Assembly: GCF_009183365.2 (NCBI RefSeq)
Contig: NZ_CP068230.1
Coordinates: 4,679,001 to 4,743,000, forward strand
Source: Shewanella algae
GTDB lineage: Bacteria > Pseudomonadota > Gammaproteobacteria > Enterobacterales > Shewanellaceae
Reading direction: 5' to 3'
DNA: 64,000 bases
Made by a program: the position numbers and the translations under genes. This document shows, piece by piece, positions 42,592-50,584 of the stretch. Under the pieces are notes generated by a model. The model did no database searches. It saw only the letters and a list, made by a program, of their open reading frames with translations, and was not told where the DNA came from. Positions within the stretch are counted from its first letter, which is position 1; the number at the start of each line of letters is the position of its first letter.

Positions 42592-43395
42592 TCAGCCTCC
42601 CTCGGGCAAGGCAAAGCCATAGGCGCTGAACACTTGTCGCGCTTCCGGCCCCTGCAGATAGTCATAAAAGGCTTTGGCATCGTCGCTGGCTTTCTCAAGC
42701 AGTACCATGCGCTGGGTCAGCGGGGCATGGGAGTCTACCGGCAACGCCAGATAGTGACCTCTCGCCTGAAACTGCGGCGCCACTGCCAGCGACAGGGCAA
42801 CTATGCCGCCCTGAGTCGAACCACTCAAGGCAAACTGCGCCGCCTGGGAAACGTTTTCGCCATAGATGAGGTTGGCCTGCAACTCCTGCCACAGGCCCTT
42901 TTGCTTGAGCAGCGCACGGGCGCGTTCGCCATAGGGAGCATGATCCGGGTTGGCGATGGCAAAGCGCTTGATCTGCCCGGCGGCCAGTGCTTGTTGCAGC
43001 CCCAGTAACTCTTGATCCAGTTTCAGCGGTGAATTCTTGGGAGCCACCAGCGCCAAGCGCCCGTAAGCGTAGACCACCCCCTTGTCACGGGTGATGCCGG
43101 CATCAGCCAGCGCGTCAACATAACGCTCGTCGGCCGAGAGAAACAGCTCGAACGGCGCACCATGTTTTATCTGCGCCACAAAGTTACCGGATGAGCCGTA
43201 GGAGATCTTGAGTTGGCGTCCTGTCTGTTGCTGATAACGCTCGGCAATATCATCCAGGGCAAACTTGATATTGGCCGCCGCAGCCACATGAACGCTTTGC
43301 GCCGCCGCAGCCGGCAGACACAGACTGAGCAGCGCCAGCGCGGCCAGCACGGCCCTGGTCGTCGAATTCAGCAATCGCTCCAATAGCACCATCAC
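42592..43395 (-). CDS. modA: molybdate ABC transporter, substrate-binding protein
   Basis: 267 residues. The N-terminal MVLLERLLNSTTRAVLAALALLSLCLPAAAA is a signal. The mature protein starts with VHVAAAANIKFALDDIAERY, the ModA hallmark, then YGSSGNFVAQIKHGAPFELFLSAD with the anion-binding Ser/Thr residues, and AIANPDHAPYGERARALL and GSTQGGIVALS. It captures molybdate or tungstate in the periplasm. It starts 9 bases after moaE stops, joining transport to cofactor synthesis in one operon. Confidence 0.95.
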   Translation of the reverse strand: MMVLLERLLNSTTRAVLAALALLSLCLPAAAAQSVHVAAAANIKFALDDIAERYQQQTGRQLKISYGSSGNFVAQIKHGAPFELFLSADERYVDALADAGITRDKGVVYAYGRLALVAPKNSPLKLDQELLGLQQALAAGQIKRFAIANPDHAPYGERARALLKQKGLWQELQANLIYGENVSQAAQFALSGSTQGGIVALSLAVAPQFQARGHYLALPVDSHAPLTQRMVLLEKASDDAKAFYDYLQGPEARQVFSAYGFALPEGG

Positions 43396-43404
43396 AAGCT
43401 CCGG

Positions 43405-43863
43405 TTACTTTTCCCAGGCCTTGGCGGCCTGCTCGTCGGCATCGCGAGCCTCAACCCAGTGTTGACCACTCTCACCGGCTTCCAGTTTCCAGAATGGCGC
43501 CTTGGTCTTGAGGAAATCGATGAGAAACTCACAAGCCGCAAACGCCGCCTTGCGGTGGGCACTGCTGACACCGATAAACACTATCTGCTCGCCCAAATGC
43601 ATAGTGCCAACCCGGTGAATTATGGTCAGCTGATTCAGCGGCCAGCGCTCACGGGCTTGAGTGGCAATTTGCCCCAAAACGGCTTCTGTCATCCCGGGAT
43701 AGTGTTCCAGCGTCAGGTCGGTAACCGCGCTGCCATCGTTGAAGTCGCGCACCTTGCCAACAAAGGTCACCACGGCGCCGTCGCTGTTGTCGGCGGCGAT
43801 GCGGGCATATTCGGCCGGGACATCGAAGTCGGCGGTTTGTACCAAAATACGATCGCTTTGCAT
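43405..43863 (-). CDS. moaE: molybdopterin synthase, large subunit
   Basis: 152 residues, as in E. coli (150). Motifs: DGAVVTFVGKVRDFN, LTLEHYPGMTEAVL, LTIIHRVGTMHLGEQIVFIGVSS with the conserved His/Arg, AHRKAAFAACEFLIDFLKTKAPFWKLE with Lys residues at the active site, and terminal W near EAGESGQHWVEA. It transfers sulfur from MoaD thiocarboxylate to cyclic pyranopterin phosphate. Starts one base after moaD ends. Confidence 0.96.
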   Translation of the reverse strand: MQSDRILVQTADFDVPAEYARIAADNSDGAVVTFVGKVRDFNDGSAVTDLTLEHYPGMTEAVLGQIATQARERWPLNQLTIIHRVGTMHLGEQIVFIGVSSAHRKAAFAACEFLIDFLKTKAPFWKLEAGESGQHWVEARDADEQAAKAWEK

Positions 43864-43864
43864 C

Positions 43865-44113
43865 TCAACCTCCGGTTACCGGTGGGAAGAAGGCCACCTC
43901 GTCACCCGCTTTGATCTCTGTATGCCAGGGGCTGAGGGTTTGGTTGACGGCCACCAGCAGTTTGTCGGACGCCATCACTCTGGCCCACTTGTCGTCTGTG
44001 GCCGCCAATTGGGCACGCAGCGCCTCGGCCGTCAAACCCGGCTGGCTCTCGACGTCAATGGCAGCCGTTCCCAATAATTCGCGTACTTGAGCAAAAAACA
44101 GCACTTTAATCAT
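43865..44113 (-). CDS. moaD: molybdopterin synthase, sulfur-carrier subunit
   Basis: 82 residues from ATG 44113; the open frame begins further upstream inside moaC but MIKVLFFAQVRELLG is the true MoaD start. It is a ubiquitin fold ending FFPPVTGG, whose terminal Gly-Gly is adenylylated by MoeB and converted to thiocarboxylate. Located between moaC and moaE as usual. Confidence 0.96.
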   Translation of the reverse strand: MIKVLFFAQVRELLGTAAIDVESQPGLTAEALRAQLAATDDKWARVMASDKLLVAVNQTLSPWHTEIKAGDEVAFFPPVTGG

Positions 44114-44117
44114 ATCG

Positions 44118-44594
44118 TTACACCTTAAAATGACCGGATTTACCACCGCGTTTTTCCAGCAGTCTTACCTGGGTAATCACCATATCCTTCTGCACCGCTT
44201 TACACATATCGTAAATAGTCAGTGCCGCAACCGAGGCCGCCGTCAGGGCTTCCATTTCAACCCCGGTTTTGCCAGCCAGCTTACACAGGCTGGTGATCCT
44301 GACCCGGTTTTGCTCCGGCTCGGCCTGTAGATCCACCTCGACCTTGGTCAGCATCAAGGGGTGGCACAAAGGGATCAGCTCTGAGGTTTTCTTCGCGGCC
44401 ATAATGCCGGCGATTCTGGCAGTGGCGAACACATCGCCCTTGTGGTGGCTGCCACTCATGATCATCTGCAGCGTCTCGGCAGACATCTCAATATAGGCCT
44501 CGGCACGGGCTTCGCGCTCGGTAATCGACTTTTCGGTCACATCCACCATATGGGCGTTGCCATTGGCATTGATATGGGTAAAGGCATTAGTCAT
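44118..44594 (-). CDS. moaC: cyclic pyranopterin monophosphate synthase
   Basis: 158 residues, as in E. coli (161). THINANGNAHMVDVTEKSITE, ARIAGIMAAKKTSELIPLCHPL with the catalytic Lys/His region, and LAGKTGVEMEALTAASVAALTIYDMCKA with KGDVFATA upstream are the classic MoaC blocks. It converts the MoaA product to cyclic pyranopterin monophosphate. The first 8 bases overlap the moaB remnant stop (ATGACTAA), so moaC translation is coupled to that short reading frame. Confidence 0.97.
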   Translation of the reverse strand: MTNAFTHINANGNAHMVDVTEKSITEREARAEAYIEMSAETLQMIMSGSHHKGDVFATARIAGIMAAKKTSELIPLCHPLMLTKVEVDLQAEPEQNRVRITSLCKLAGKTGVEMEALTAASVAALTIYDMCKAVQKDMVITQVRLLEKRGGKSGHFKV

Positions 44595-44775
44595 CTATAG
44601 CAACCTTTTTCAAATGGGATACGAAGTTACAGGGCCGGTGCCGGGCATCCGGCTGCTCTTTGAGGATCTTGTTCCAGGCCGTACGGCATGCGCCGGTGGA
44701 AGCGGGCAGACAAAACAGCGCCGTTTGATTGGCGATATTCAAGGGCTCAAAATGGGTATGACTGCAATGTCCCAT
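44587..44775 (-). pseudogene. moaB: moaB with large in-frame internal deletion
   Basis: An open frame of 62 codons. The first 15 residues (MGHCSHTHFEPLNIA) match the MoaB N-terminus up to the strand that normally continues as VLTVS. The rest (NQTALFCLPASTGACRTAWN, KILKEQPDARHRPCNFVSHLKK) matches the C-terminus, from the xANKTxxFxxPGSTxACRTAW segment on. Roughly 110 residues between, including the molybdopterin-binding GGTG loop and catalytic Asp, are missing. The ribosome site AGGA before the ATG, the frame and the 8-base overlap with moaC are intact. The product should not bind molybdopterin, so the MogA/MoaB step must be done elsewhere, or the peptide serves only to couple translation. A small changed function cannot be excluded. 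Confidence 0.8.
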
Positions 44776-44845
44776 GTCAGTTCCTGCTGCTGAATGCTAC
44801 CGAGATGGCGATGATAAGTATCTGACGCCCAAACGAGCGCCACCC

Positions 44846-45826
44846 TCAACCGCCGATAGAGGCCAGGTGTTGGGTCACACCGGTAATACCTTGGTGCAGA
44901 TAGTGAGTCTCTTTCTTCTGCTGCAACTGCTGATGCAATCGGGCAATCAACTCATCCTGCTGTTCAGGACTCTGAAGCAGATCCCGAAGATCGACACCAT
45001 GTTCGGTGAACAGACACAGGTGCAGCTTACCCTTGGCAGAAACCCGCAACCTGTTGCAGCTGGCGCAGAAGTTTTTGGCATAAGGCATGATGAGCCCGAT
45101 ACGGCCACGATAATCAGGATGGCTGAAGTTTTGCGCCGGGCCATCTTCGGCCGCGGGCTGATCATACTGCCAACCTTCGGCCTCGAGTCTGGCCTTGATA
45201 TCGGCTCCGGCCAGGTGATGCGCCTTGAAATAGTCGTGACCCAACCCGGTTTCCATCAGCTCGATGAAACGCAGATCTATGGGGGTATGTTTGATCCAAT
45301 GCAGGAAACGCGGCAGATCCTTGTCGTTGAGATCCTTGAGCAGCACGGCGTTAATCTTGACCCGCTCAAAGCCGGCGTCCAGCGCCGCATCGATACCGCG
45401 CATTACCTCATCGAACTTGTTCTCGCCGGTGATCTGATAAAACATCCTGGGGTCCAGGCTGTCCACAGACACGTTAATCCGCCTCAGCCCTGCGTCGTAC
45501 CACTCTTTGGCGTGCTTCTCGAGCCTATAACCATTGGTGGTAGTCGCGATAGTGTGAATTTCGCTGTTATCGGCAACTGCACGGATGATATCGGTAAAGT
45601 CTTTGCGCAGCGTAGGCTCGCCACCTGTGATCCGCACTTTGCGGGTACCTACTTTGGCGAAGGCGGCAACCAGATTCTCAATCTCGCTGAGCGTCAGAAA
45701 AGAGGGCTTGCCCTCCGGGCGATAACCATCCGGCAGGCAATAACTGCATTTGAAGTTACAGACGTCAGTGACTGACATCCGCAAATAGTGAAATCTTCGA
45801 CCAAAATTGTCTTGTAACTGGGACAT
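44846..45826 (-). CDS. moaA: GTP 3',8-cyclase (radical SAM)
   Basis: 326 residues from ATG 45826, which the riboswitch-embedded AAAGGTGATC precedes. The radical SAM cluster is CNFKCSYCLPDGYRPEGK (CxxxCxxC near residues 24-31). GGEPTLRKD and the C-terminal second cluster region FCASCNRLRVSAKGKLHLCLF with three Cys are intact, as is the terminal Gly-Gly. MoaA makes the first committed intermediate of molybdenum cofactor from GTP. It is the first gene of the moa-mod operon. Confidence 0.97.
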   Translation of the reverse strand: MSQLQDNFGRRFHYLRMSVTDVCNFKCSYCLPDGYRPEGKPSFLTLSEIENLVAAFAKVGTRKVRITGGEPTLRKDFTDIIRAVADNSEIHTIATTTNGYRLEKHAKEWYDAGLRRINVSVDSLDPRMFYQITGENKFDEVMRGIDAALDAGFERVKINAVLLKDLNDKDLPRFLHWIKHTPIDLRFIELMETGLGHDYFKAHHLAGADIKARLEAEGWQYDQPAAEDGPAQNFSHPDYRGRIGLIMPYAKNFCASCNRLRVSAKGKLHLCLFTEHGVDLRDLLQSPEQQDELIARLHQQLQQKKETHYLHQGITGVTQHLASIGG

Positions 45827-45940
45827 GATCACCTTTCCAAGTCAGGGAGGTGAGGGCATTTCTTTGCTCACCCCGGTGGCAAAATTGCCACGGCTAAAGG
45901 ACCATATCTTCACTGACGTAGGACCAAAAGCTCGGAGAAC
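45827..45940 (-). promoter_or_regulatory. molybdenum cofactor (Moco) riboswitch
   Basis: Read on the minus strand, it begins ctccgagcttttggtcc and goes through gtccttta gccgtggcaa, ttttgccaccggggtgagc, aaagaaatgccctcacctcc and ctgacttggaaaggtgatc just before the moaA ATG. These match the Moco RNA motif seen before E. coli moaA, including the gccaccgggg..gagcaaagaaaugcc core and the closing ggaaaggtg, which doubles as the ribosome site. Ligand binding should hide this site and switch off moaA and the genes behind it, so cofactor levels would also control molybdate import. Confidence 0.93.
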
Positions 45941-46181
45941 CGTCTGCGCCAATTATAGGACGAAAAGGGGGGCGAACCATACCCCTAAAAATGTATTTCC
46001 CGACTTGGCTCAAATCTGCGTGGACTTTTTGTGACAGGTCTCACTCAGAAATTTCATCGAATCCCTGTGCCGCTTTCCGATCAAATACTGTGCCCTGGAT
46101 GGATTTTCAGGTAAGGTTGGAGCTGGATAAAAATAAAACACCCGTTTACATCGGGGGACTTTGAAGGATAGAGGTGACATG

Positions 46182-47831
46182 ATGGAACGCGAATCAATGG
46201 AATTCGATGTTGTTATCGTCGGTGCAGGCCCCGCCGGACTGGCTACGGCTTGCCGTTTGATGCAGATCTCCAAAGACAGCGGCAAAGAGATCAGTGTCTG
46301 TGTGGTCGAAAAAGGCTCTGAAGTTGGCGCGCATATTCTCTCCGGCGCCGTCTTTGAACCCAGCGTATTGGAAGAACTCTTCGGTGACTGGAAAGAGTTG
46401 GGAGCGCCCCTACATACCCAGGTTACAGAAGATGAAATCTATCTGCTCAAGTCGGCCGAAGATGCCAAACATCTGCCCAACAGTCTGGTACCCAAGACCA
46501 TGCACAACCATGGCAACTATATTATCAGCGTCGGTAATCTCTGCCGCTGGATGGCCGAGCAAGCCGAAGGCCTGGGAGTGGAGATATTCCCCGGTTTCGC
46601 CGCCAGCGAGCTGTTGTTCAATGAAGATGGCAGCGTCAAGGGAATACTGATTGGCGACATGGGCATAGGCGCCGATGGCCAGCCCAAAGACAGCTACATG
46701 CCGGGCATGGAGCTACACGCCAAATATACTGTGTTTGCCGAAGGCTGCCGCGGCCATCTGGGCAAGCAGCTGATAGAAAAATTCCACCTGGATAACGGCA
46801 AGACACCACAGCACTACGGCATAGGCTTCAAAGAGATTTGGAAGATCCCTGCCGAGCAACACCAACAGGGTAAAGTGGTTCACAGTGGCGGCTGGCCGCT
46901 GTTGGAAGGCGCCAGCGGTGGTGGTTTCCTCTACCATATGGAAGACAACCAGGTTGCCGTGGGGCTGATCATCGACCTCAACTACAAGAACCCGCATCTG
47001 AGCCCCTTCGATGAATTTCAGCGTTACAAGACCCACCCTGTCATCGCCAAGACCTTAAGCGGCGGCGAGCGTTTGAGCTATGGTGCCCGCGCCATCACCA
47101 AGGGGGGTCTCAACTCTCTGCCCAAGATGAGCTTCCCAGGCGGTCTGGTAATAGGTTGTGATGCCGGGACACTCAACTTCTCCAAGATCAAGGGTACCCA
47201 CACCGCCATCAAGAGCGGTATGCTGGCGGCCGAGACTCTGGCCGAAGGCCTTATTGCCGGGGTTGAAGGCGGAAAAGATCTCGACTGCTTCCAGGAACGG
47301 CTGGAACAGAGCTGGCTCTTTGATGAGCTTTACCGCTCGCGTAACTTCGGCCCGGCCATGCACAAGTTCGGCACCTTCCTGGGTGGAGCCTTTAACTATA
47401 TCGATCAAAACTGGTTTGGCGGCAAGTTCCCTGTGACCCTGAGAGACGATCATCCCGACTATGCCCAGATGGGAGAAGCCAGCGCCTACAGCAAGATTGA
47501 CTACCCCAAGCCGGACGGCAAGCTTAGCTTCGACAAGCTCTCTTCAGTGTATCTTTCCAATACTTTCCACGAGGAAGATCAGCCCTGCCATCTGCGTTTG
47601 AAAGATGCCAACATCCCTATTGCGGTCAACCTGGTGAAATACGATGAACCGGCGCAGCGTTACTGCCCTGCGGGTGTCTATGAGGTGGTTGAAGACGAGG
47701 GGCAACCCAAGTTTGTTATCAACAGCCAGAACTGCATTCACTGCAAGACCTGTGACATCAAGGACCCCAGCCAGAACATCACCTGGGTGACGCCCGAAGG
47801 AGGCGGTGGTCCCAACTATCCCAATATGTAA
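46182..47831 (+). CDS. etfD: electron transfer flavoprotein-ubiquinone oxidoreductase
   Basis: 549 residues from ATG 46182 (AGAGGTGAC upstream; a preceding ATG is also possible). FAD-binding FDVVIVGAGPAGLATACRLM (about residues 7-26), the ETF-QO hallmark VCVVEKGSEVGAHILSGAV, GIGFKEIWKIP, and a C-terminal 4Fe-4S domain with RYCPAGVYEV and NCIHCKTCDIKDPSQNITW. It passes electrons from ETF (from acyl-CoA dehydrogenases) to the ubiquinone pool at the inner membrane. The length matches the family (550-560). etfA/etfB are not in the window. Divergent from moaA. Confidence 0.96.
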   Translation: MERESMEFDVVIVGAGPAGLATACRLMQISKDSGKEISVCVVEKGSEVGAHILSGAVFEPSVLEELFGDWKELGAPLHTQVTEDEIYLLKSAEDAKHLPNSLVPKTMHNHGNYIISVGNLCRWMAEQAEGLGVEIFPGFAASELLFNEDGSVKGILIGDMGIGADGQPKDSYMPGMELHAKYTVFAEGCRGHLGKQLIEKFHLDNGKTPQHYGIGFKEIWKIPAEQHQQGKVVHSGGWPLLEGASGGGFLYHMEDNQVAVGLIIDLNYKNPHLSPFDEFQRYKTHPVIAKTLSGGERLSYGARAITKGGLNSLPKMSFPGGLVIGCDAGTLNFSKIKGTHTAIKSGMLAAETLAEGLIAGVEGGKDLDCFQERLEQSWLFDELYRSRNFGPAMHKFGTFLGGAFNYIDQNWFGGKFPVTLRDDHPDYAQMGEASAYSKIDYPKPDGKLSFDKLSSVYLSNTFHEEDQPCHLRLKDANIPIAVNLVKYDEPAQRYCPAGVYEVVEDEGQPKFVINSQNCIHCKTCDIKDPSQNITWVTPEGGGGPNYPNM

Positions 47832-47850
47832 TTGATTAACCTAAACCACA

Positions 47851-47882
47851 AAAACGCGTCTTTATAAGGCGCGTTTTTTTAT
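47851..47882 (+). terminator. terminator after the ETF-QO gene
   Basis: Imperfect hairpin aaaacgcgtc ... ggcgcgtttt with a tttataa loop and a run of seven T. It lies 20 bases after the stop. Confidence 0.85.
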
Positions 47883-48100
47883 TTACCGAACGCAACATTA
47901 GGCTCTATTGAAGCAAGGGCAATTTTTAGTCATAATCCCGGTTCTACAATAAGATCCAGCCCCATAAAACAGCTGGCATGCCTATACTCTACAAAGACTT
48001 AAGGGAAAGTCCCTGCCACTGTGTTAGCTCGCGGCCGTAACCAACGCCGGCTAATTAATGCTGTTGTCCACATTAATAAGGATATGGATAGGCGATCGCT

Positions 48101-50011
48101 ATGAAACTCATGCTTACCATCAAACAAAAGATTTTACTGACGGTGACTCTGGCCGTGCTGATGTCGACTATTCTAGTTGGTGTGCTCAGCCAGCGCAGTG
48201 CCCGTGAAGTTGTCGAACAACGTATGCTCGGTTCCGAGCTGCCCAGCTTGATGCTGCAGATCCGCAATAAGTTGGATCTGGAGATCAGTACACTGATGAA
48301 CGGCGCCGAGCAACTGGCCCACAGTCAGATGCTCAAACACTGGTTGGAACAGGGGCGTCCCGAAGCCGAAGTCCCCTTGGTCATCTCACAACTTAAGGAC
48401 ATGACCCGTCAGTATCATTTGGCGCAAGCCTCCTACGCCGACCGCGAGACGGCGGCCTATTACACCCAGGACGGTTTCCTGCGGATCCTCAATCAACAGC
48501 AGGACGGCTGGTTCTTCAACTACAGAGACAGTCGCCAGGAACGCATGTTGAATGTGTTCACCGAAGCCAACGGCGAGGTCAAACTCTTCATTAACTATCA
48601 ACAGCCCAACGGTCGCGGCCTGGTGGGGCTGGCCAAGTCACTCGACGATATGGTGCGCCTGCTCAACTCCTTCAAGATTGAGCAGAGCGGCTATGTGTAC
48701 CTCACAGACAATCAGGGCAAGATCCAACTGCATCCGGACAAGAGTCTGACAGGCAAGCGTAACTTGCAGGATCTCTACCCAGGCAATGTCAGCAACCTGT
48801 TGAATAAGAGCGACTTCCAGTTGCTCGAAACCGAAGTCAATGGTACCGATATGCTGGTTGCCAGCAGCTATATTCCGTCAATGGATTGGTATCTGGTAGC
48901 TCAAGTTCCTCAAGGGGAAATCTTTGCCCTGTTGCAAGAGGCCGCCTACCAGATTCTGTTATGGACAGCATTGATTGCCGCCGGCTTCATCTTCCTGGCT
49001 GTGATAGTGGCAGGCTCTGTTAGCCGCCCCATCAGCAAGGTGGCGGAAATGTTCCGCGACATAGGCGAAGGCGAAGGCGACTTGCGCCAACGTCTGCCGG
49101 TCGAGGGTGAAGATGAAATAGCCCAACTGGCCAAGGGCTTCAACAGCTTTATCTCCAAGATCCAGGACTCTGTAGTCGAAGTGGCCGCCACCAGCGAACA
49201 GTTGGGGTTATCAGCCAAGGATGTCTCGGCGCAGGCCCAGCAGACCATGAGCGACAGCCAGGATCAGAAAGACCGCACCATGATGGTGGTGACCGCTATC
49301 AACGAAATGGGGGCAACCGTTAACGAGATTGCCGCCAATGCGGCCCAGGCGGCGGTAACAGCCAAAGATGCCGACAGCGAATCGGCCACTGGCCAACAGG
49401 TGGTGACCCGCGCCCGGGATACCATTAACCAGCTGTCGCAGGATGTGGCTCAGGTCGGCGAAGTAATCGAATCTCTGGCGACCCATACCAAATCCATCGG
49501 TGGCATTCTGGATGTGATCCGTGCCATCTCGGAGCAAACCAACCTACTGGCACTGAATGCCGCCATTGAAGCGGCTCGGGCCGGTGAAGCCGGCCGTGGA
49601 TTTGCGGTCGTGGCCGATGAAGTCCGAAACCTGGCTTCCCGCACCGCGGCCTCAACCGATGAAGTGCAGGTAATGATAGATAAGTTGCAGGCCGAAGCCG
49701 CCAGAGCCGTCAGTGCCATGGAGCTGAGTCGTAACCGCTCCCGTGAAGGCGTTCAGGCCGTGGATGAAGCCAGCCAGGCGCTCAGCGGTATTTCAGGACA
49801 AATTGCCCAGATAAGCGATATGAATATCCAAGTGGCGGCGGCCACAGAGGAGCAATCCACTGTAGTGGAGGATATCAATCGTAACGTCAGTGAGATCAAT
49901 GAGATAACCCAGCGCACAGCCGAGACCGCTGAAGCCGCCGCCGCGGCCAGTGACGCACTCAATAATCTGGCCCATAGGCTGGATACCTTAGTCGCCCGCT
50001 TCAAGGTTTAA
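48101..50011 (+). CDS. methyl-accepting chemotaxis protein with periplasmic Cache-type sensor
   Basis: 636 residues. TM1 at about residues 10-29 and TM2 at about 284-305 (ILLWTALIAAGFIFLAVIVAG) enclose a Cache-like sensor of about 250 residues (WFFNYRDSRQERMLN, YVYLTDNQGKIQLHPD, PSMDWYLVAQVP). HAMP follows TM2 (SRPISKVAEMFRDIGEGEGDLRQRL). The signalling hairpin is fully conserved (EQTNLLALNAAIEAARAGEA, GRGFAVVADEVRNLASR). No CheR-tethering pentapeptide is present at the end. The ligand is unknown. Confidence 0.95.
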   Translation: MKLMLTIKQKILLTVTLAVLMSTILVGVLSQRSAREVVEQRMLGSELPSLMLQIRNKLDLEISTLMNGAEQLAHSQMLKHWLEQGRPEAEVPLVISQLKDMTRQYHLAQASYADRETAAYYTQDGFLRILNQQQDGWFFNYRDSRQERMLNVFTEANGEVKLFINYQQPNGRGLVGLAKSLDDMVRLLNSFKIEQSGYVYLTDNQGKIQLHPDKSLTGKRNLQDLYPGNVSNLLNKSDFQLLETEVNGTDMLVASSYIPSMDWYLVAQVPQGEIFALLQEAAYQILLWTALIAAGFIFLAVIVAGSVSRPISKVAEMFRDIGEGEGDLRQRLPVEGEDEIAQLAKGFNSFISKIQDSVVEVAATSEQLGLSAKDVSAQAQQTMSDSQDQKDRTMMVVTAINEMGATVNEIAANAAQAAVTAKDADSESATGQQVVTRARDTINQLSQDVAQVGEVIESLATHTKSIGGILDVIRAISEQTNLLALNAAIEAARAGEAGRGFAVVADEVRNLASRTAASTDEVQVMIDKLQAEAARAVSAMELSRNRSREGVQAVDEASQALSGISGQIAQISDMNIQVAAATEEQSTVVEDINRNVSEINEITQRTAETAEAAAAASDALNNLAHRLDTLVARFKV

Positions 50012-50018
50012 CCTCAGG

Positions 50019-50055
50019 TTCCCCAACGGCAGCCTTGCAACTGCCGTTGGGAATA
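50019..50055 (+). terminator. hairpin after the chemoreceptor gene, possible terminator
   Basis: Perfect eleven-base-pair inverted repeat cccaacggcag / ctgccgttggg with an 8-base loop, extended by flanking t/a pairs. No T run follows, so it may work with Rho or only protect the mRNA end. Confidence 0.5.
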
Positions 50056-50162
50056 CTGAACCTAATTCCCGCAAAGCCTTGAGTACACATGCAACTCCTG
50101 AATCTTACTTCTGATTGGTATAACATAGCCGCAACTTTCTTTCGGCTAATAAAAGAGTATTC

Positions 50163-50480
50163 ATGGAACCACAGATAGAATGGGCGCTGTCACATATCGC
50201 CTGGCTGATGTTTATTCTGGCAGGACTCTTCTTTGTCTTGCAGCTTTGGCGTTGGCAGCAGCTACTGAAACATATACGGGTTCAGTATCCTGAACTGGCT
50301 CATACAGATGAAAATGATTCACCAAATATAGCGATAAGAGTCAAACAGTCGCTGGAGTCTGGCACTCTGGCCAACAGCCAGGATCCTGTGATTATTCGTT
50401 ATCAGAAACAACAGAGCAGCCTTAGACTGATCATGGCTATTCTGTTGACCATAGGCTTTGTAATGGCCATATTGGAATGA
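50163..50480 (+). CDS. small two-helix membrane protein, unknown function
   Basis: 105 residues. TM1 at about residues 11-29 (AWLMFILAGLFFVLQLWRW) and TM2 at about 88-103 (LIMAILLTIGFVMAIL) flank a polar cytoplasmic or periplasmic loop of about 55 residues rich in Asp, Asn and Gln. No ribosome site stronger than GAGTA before the ATG. I do not recognise the family. Stand-alone gene between the chemoreceptor and the ScfR-like regulator. Confidence 0.65.
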   Translation: MEPQIEWALSHIAWLMFILAGLFFVLQLWRWQQLLKHIRVQYPELAHTDENDSPNIAIRVKQSLESGTLANSQDPVIIRYQKQQSSLRLIMAILLTIGFVMAILE

Positions 50481-50584
50481 GCTAAAACCCGTTAAGCCCA
50501 GCGCTATTCAAGACAGACTATAGATGAATATAAGTTATCTATGGCCTGTGTTTACCAACCCAAAGTTCTGCTAGTGTTCCAAGG

